Assembly (NCBI GenBank): GCA_964601325.1
Contig: CAZRNA010000043.1
Location: 1 to 14,630 of the forward strand
Length of the DNA: 14,630 bases
Direction of reading: 5' to 3'
Source of the DNA: CAVPLU01 sp964601325
Lineage (GTDB): Archaea > Thermoproteota > Bathyarchaeia > 40CM-2-53-6
A program made the position numbers and the translations under genes. This document shows positions 12,918 through 14,630 of this stretch, one piece after another (position 1 is the first letter of the stretch; every line of letters begins with the position of its first letter). The notes below the pieces were generated by a model. It did not search any database and was not told the origin of the DNA. It saw nothing but the letters and a program-made list of their open reading frames with translations.

Positions 12918-13388
12918 ATGTCATCAGCCATCAAACAGACGTGTGAACTGATTAGGGACCTGAGGGCGCGGGTGAGACCTTGGCTTGAGATCCAGGACGA
13001 ATTGGAGAAGGCTGGGATCAAGCAAGGCGACTATCGACCGCTGTACTTCGGATGCGAAACCGCGCCCTACAGGATGCGTTTCATTCCGAAGCATGAACCT
13101 CAAATACTCTCCAAAGAGTTCGATCAGGAGCTTGCACGGCTTGCACGAGTGCACTCGCTGGTGGTTCAGATGCGGTGCACGGGCTACAACCTCTTCATGG
13201 ACACGCGGAGACCGGACGGCGCCTTTCAGAGAATTAAGAAAGCTCTTCGCTTACGTCATAGAACGGAATGGTTGCAAGCTCTCTGGGTTGACAAGTATTG
13301 TATCGAAGTCGACCGTCCGGACCTGCCGGGCGTGCCAGAAGCTCTGGAGGACATCGGAAGCCGGCTCTACGGGATGGCCGCCAAATAA
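12918..13388 (+). CDS. uncharacterised 156-residue protein
   Basis: I do not recognise this family. The N-terminal 35 residues form a charged helix (CELIRDLRARVRPWLEIQDE). The middle contains FGCETAPYRMRFIPKHE and a segment with LVVQMRCTGYNLFMD, and the end is a helix (VPEALEDIGSRLYGM). No membrane segment or signal peptide is present. Three cysteines (C46, C87, C128) are too scattered to suggest a zinc site. Codon use looks normal. A palindrome and a hairpin precede it. It converges with trmO over 42 bases. Confidence 0.7.
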   Translation: MSSAIKQTCELIRDLRARVRPWLEIQDELEKAGIKQGDYRPLYFGCETAPYRMRFIPKHEPQILSKEFDQELARLARVHSLVVQMRCTGYNLFMDTRRPDGAFQRIKKALRLRHRTEWLQALWVDKYCIEVDRPDLPGVPEALEDIGSRLYGMAAK

Positions 13389-13430
13389 GATCCTGTAACT
13401 GCCACTAGCTGCCGGAGGCCATGGATTCGT

Positions 13431-13859
13431 CTAAACCTTGCCTTCAAGCCAGCCAATTCTCACGACAGCTCTGTGGTCAAAGCTCGGCACGTAGGGCTTC
13501 ATGTCTATGAGTGGGGTTCCATCCAGAACGTCGACATCTTGCACTTGTAGGACTCTTCCTTTTCTCTCGACGAGTCTGACCACGGACATGCCGATTGGGT
13601 TGGGTCTATTCGGATGCCTAGTTGCGAAAAGCCCGTGCTCGTCCGAATCCAGGAACGGCTTGACTGTCGGTGAGTATCCTTCAGATTTGTGAAATAGATA
13701 GAGAATCACGATGTGGGAGAAACCCTCTAGATCCTTCAGTCCTTCCTCGTATTCCTCGAAGAGCTCGACTTCGCCGACCCCGCTTGAGTAGCACGGCTGT
13801 ATCGGAACCTCATCCAACGCCGTGTATGGTGTGTGAATTACTCCTATCGGTGTAATCAT
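13431..13859 (-). CDS. trmO: tRNA (adenine(37)-N6)-methyltransferase TrmO/TsaA family
   Basis: A protein of about 142 residues with the TrmO family signature FATRHPNRPNPIGMSVV, the opening ITPIGVIHTPY and the core LEGFSHIVILYLFHKSEGY. In bacteria TrmO adds the methyl group to N6-threonylcarbamoyladenosine at position 37 of certain tRNAs, using S-adenosylmethionine. This is the short archaeal form without the extra C-terminal domain of the E. coli enzyme. The ATG at 13859 is chosen because GGGGGTGAT lies eight bases upstream; a GTG codon directly before it at 13862 is a less likely start. It follows the NifX-like gene on the same strand after about 110 bases. Confidence 0.9.
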   Translation of the reverse strand: MITPIGVIHTPYTALDEVPIQPCYSSGVGEVELFEEYEEGLKDLEGFSHIVILYLFHKSEGYSPTVKPFLDSDEHGLFATRHPNRPNPIGMSVVRLVERKGRVLQVQDVDVLDGTPLIDMKPYVPSFDHRAVVRIGWLEGKV

Positions 13860-13968
13860 CACAGCGAATCACCCCCAGAGATCGGACCGGCTTCTGTCAT
13901 CGACGAGACCTAAGCACCCGACGGTTTGGCAGGGAAGAAAACGACGTCAGTTCGATGTGGATGAGATT

Positions 13969-14364
13969 TCATTTTTGATGGTGTGGTCCGTTTGCGTTCA
14001 TGTGGCATTCGCACGAGCTGTCCTCTCCCATGGGCAAGGTCTCTCCCTTCAGGTAGAGCTCGACAGCCTCCGCTACCGTCCCAGTGACTCCACGCCTGAC
14101 CTCGATGCCAAGTTCCTTGAAAGCTGAGTACGGACGCATCCCCATCCCTGCTACCAGCATCAACCCAACCCCGTTCTCTACCAGCGCATTCACGGAACCG
14201 CCGCATTCGGTGTGGTTCCGATTCGAAATCGACTCGATAGCTTTGATCCTTCCTTCTTCTATTGTCACAATCGCGTACGAGTCGCAGCGGCCGAAGTGAG
14301 GCGACACTTGTGCTTGGAGATCTGCCTCGCCGACGCAGGGTAGCGCTATCTTAGTTCTGTCCAC
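13969..14364 (-). CDS. NifX-like dinitrogenase iron-molybdenum cofactor domain protein
   Basis: A 131-residue protein counted from a GTG at 14364. It matches the dinitrogenase FeMo-cofactor biosynthesis domain (NifX/NafY/NifB C-terminus type): KIALPC at the start, SPHFGRCDSYAIV (residues 21-33), HTECGG (51-56) and the GVGLMLVAGMGMRPY segment. The C-terminus is cysteine/histidine rich (SSCECHMN) and may bind metal. Such stand-alone proteins in archaea are thought to bind iron-sulphur or related clusters; the true role is unsettled. A longer open frame reaching 14604 exists, but upstream of 14364 it has no homology and shares its DNA with the well-conserved DUF134 gene in another frame. The start lies 11 bases inside that gene, so the two are translationally linked. 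Confidence 0.85.
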   Translation of the reverse strand: MDRTKIALPCVGEADLQAQVSPHFGRCDSYAIVTIEEGRIKAIESISNRNHTECGGSVNALVENGVGLMLVAGMGMRPYSAFKELGIEVRRGVTGTVAEAVELYLKGETLPMGEDSSCECHMNANGPHHQK

Positions 14365-14629
14365 GTCTCCGGCCTCCCCTCGACCTCGCGTCTCTCCTTG
14401 CGTATCCTCTGTCACTTGGCGCTCTATGGATGTTCGTGCTGTTGCATTTCGGGCATCTGCCTGGTCTTCCGGTTCCATGGGGTTCCTGCCATTCATTCTG
14501 GCAGTCATAACACTTGAACAGACGAGCGCCTTTCTTAACGACATAATCCCCTCCTTCAATCCTAATTGCTTTACCGTTGACCAGGGCGTCTGCAACCTTG
14601 TCACGCGCAGACTCTAGGATGCGATGAAA
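14351..14629 (-). CDS. DUF134 family protein, C-terminal part (partial)
   Basis: The last 92 residues of a gene that runs off the right end of the window. It begins inside the helix-turn-helix (FHRILESARDKVADALVNGK), continues with AIRIEGG, typical of DUF134 (COG1342), and is followed by a four-cysteine zinc ribbon (C40-x2-C43, C59-x2-C62) and an arginine/glycine-rich tail (RSRGGRRRGQN). DUF134 proteins are predicted DNA-binding regulators and often neighbour NifX-like genes. Its stop codon TAA at 14353-14351 lies inside the NifX-like gene, an overlap of 14 bases. Confidence 0.85.
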   Translation of the reverse strand, partial: FHRILESARDKVADALVNGKAIRIEGGDYVVKKGARLFKCYDCQNEWQEPHGTGRPGRCPKCNSTNIHRAPSDRGYARRDARSRGGRRRGQN

Positions 14630-14630
14630 T

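Noticed and set aside
14365..14604. N-terminal extension of the NifX-like protein
   Set aside because: The same DNA encodes the conserved helix and zinc ribbon of DUF134 in another frame; the extension itself matches nothing in the NifX family.

Overview
The window reads as archaeal DNA. Evidence seen directly: several genes start at, or within about 30 bases of, TATA-like boxes (leaderless style), Shine-Dalgarno sites are of the GGTG/GGTGAT type, and the families (archaeal-type TrmO, a NifX-like protein overlapping a DUF134 gene, PIN/UPF0175-type toxin-antitoxin, a Cas4-like Fe-S nuclease, a SWIM-finger IS6-type transposase) are typical of archaea. I cannot assign a lineage from the sequence alone.

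Layout. Bases 1-19 look like the 3' end of a tRNA gene (T-stem, acceptor strand, G73, CCA), followed by a hairpin and T-run. From about 150 to 11262 there is an accessory region: a three-winged-helix protein with a C-terminal PD-(D/E)XK nuclease (150-1742, +); a 63-residue orphan (1765-1956, -) divergent from a Cas4-like nuclease (2017-2541, +) that is coupled through TAATG to an IS6-type DDE transposase with SWIM finger and zinc ribbon (2541-3722, +); degenerate direct repeats that copy the layout of a tRNA 3' end (3769-3951, and again at 5481-5507) bracketing a coupled two-gene cassette (5292-3980, -: a third PD-(D/E)XK protein plus an unknown partner); a PIN toxin and wHTH/UPF0175-like antitoxin pair (6736-5678, -); a divergent 367-residue unknown protein (6771-7874, +); a decayed, repeat-rich gap (7875-8652); a zinc-ribbon DDE transposase-like protein (10152-8653, -); and an RHH protein and a wHTH regulator diverging from an intergenic region full of palindromes (10271-11262).

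From about 11600 the content becomes chromosomal in character: a TerC/DUF475 membrane protein (+), a 156-residue orphan (+), trmO (-), a NifX/FeMo-cofactor-domain protein (-) and the 3' part of a DUF134 gene (-). A 13-base near-copy of the tRNA 3' terminus at 11408-11420 lies at this transition and could be the far boundary of an element inserted at the tRNA gene, but it is short and has one mismatch.

Taken together the first 11 kb look like an archaeal genomic or defence island: three unrelated PD-(D/E)XK proteins, one toxin-antitoxin pair and two DDE-type transposase proteins, with no visible tyrosine recombinase. The most unusual parts are the translationally coupled Cas4-like/transposase pair behind twin operators, and the nuclease cassette framed by tRNA-3'-end-like repeats. 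Functional statements for these are inference.
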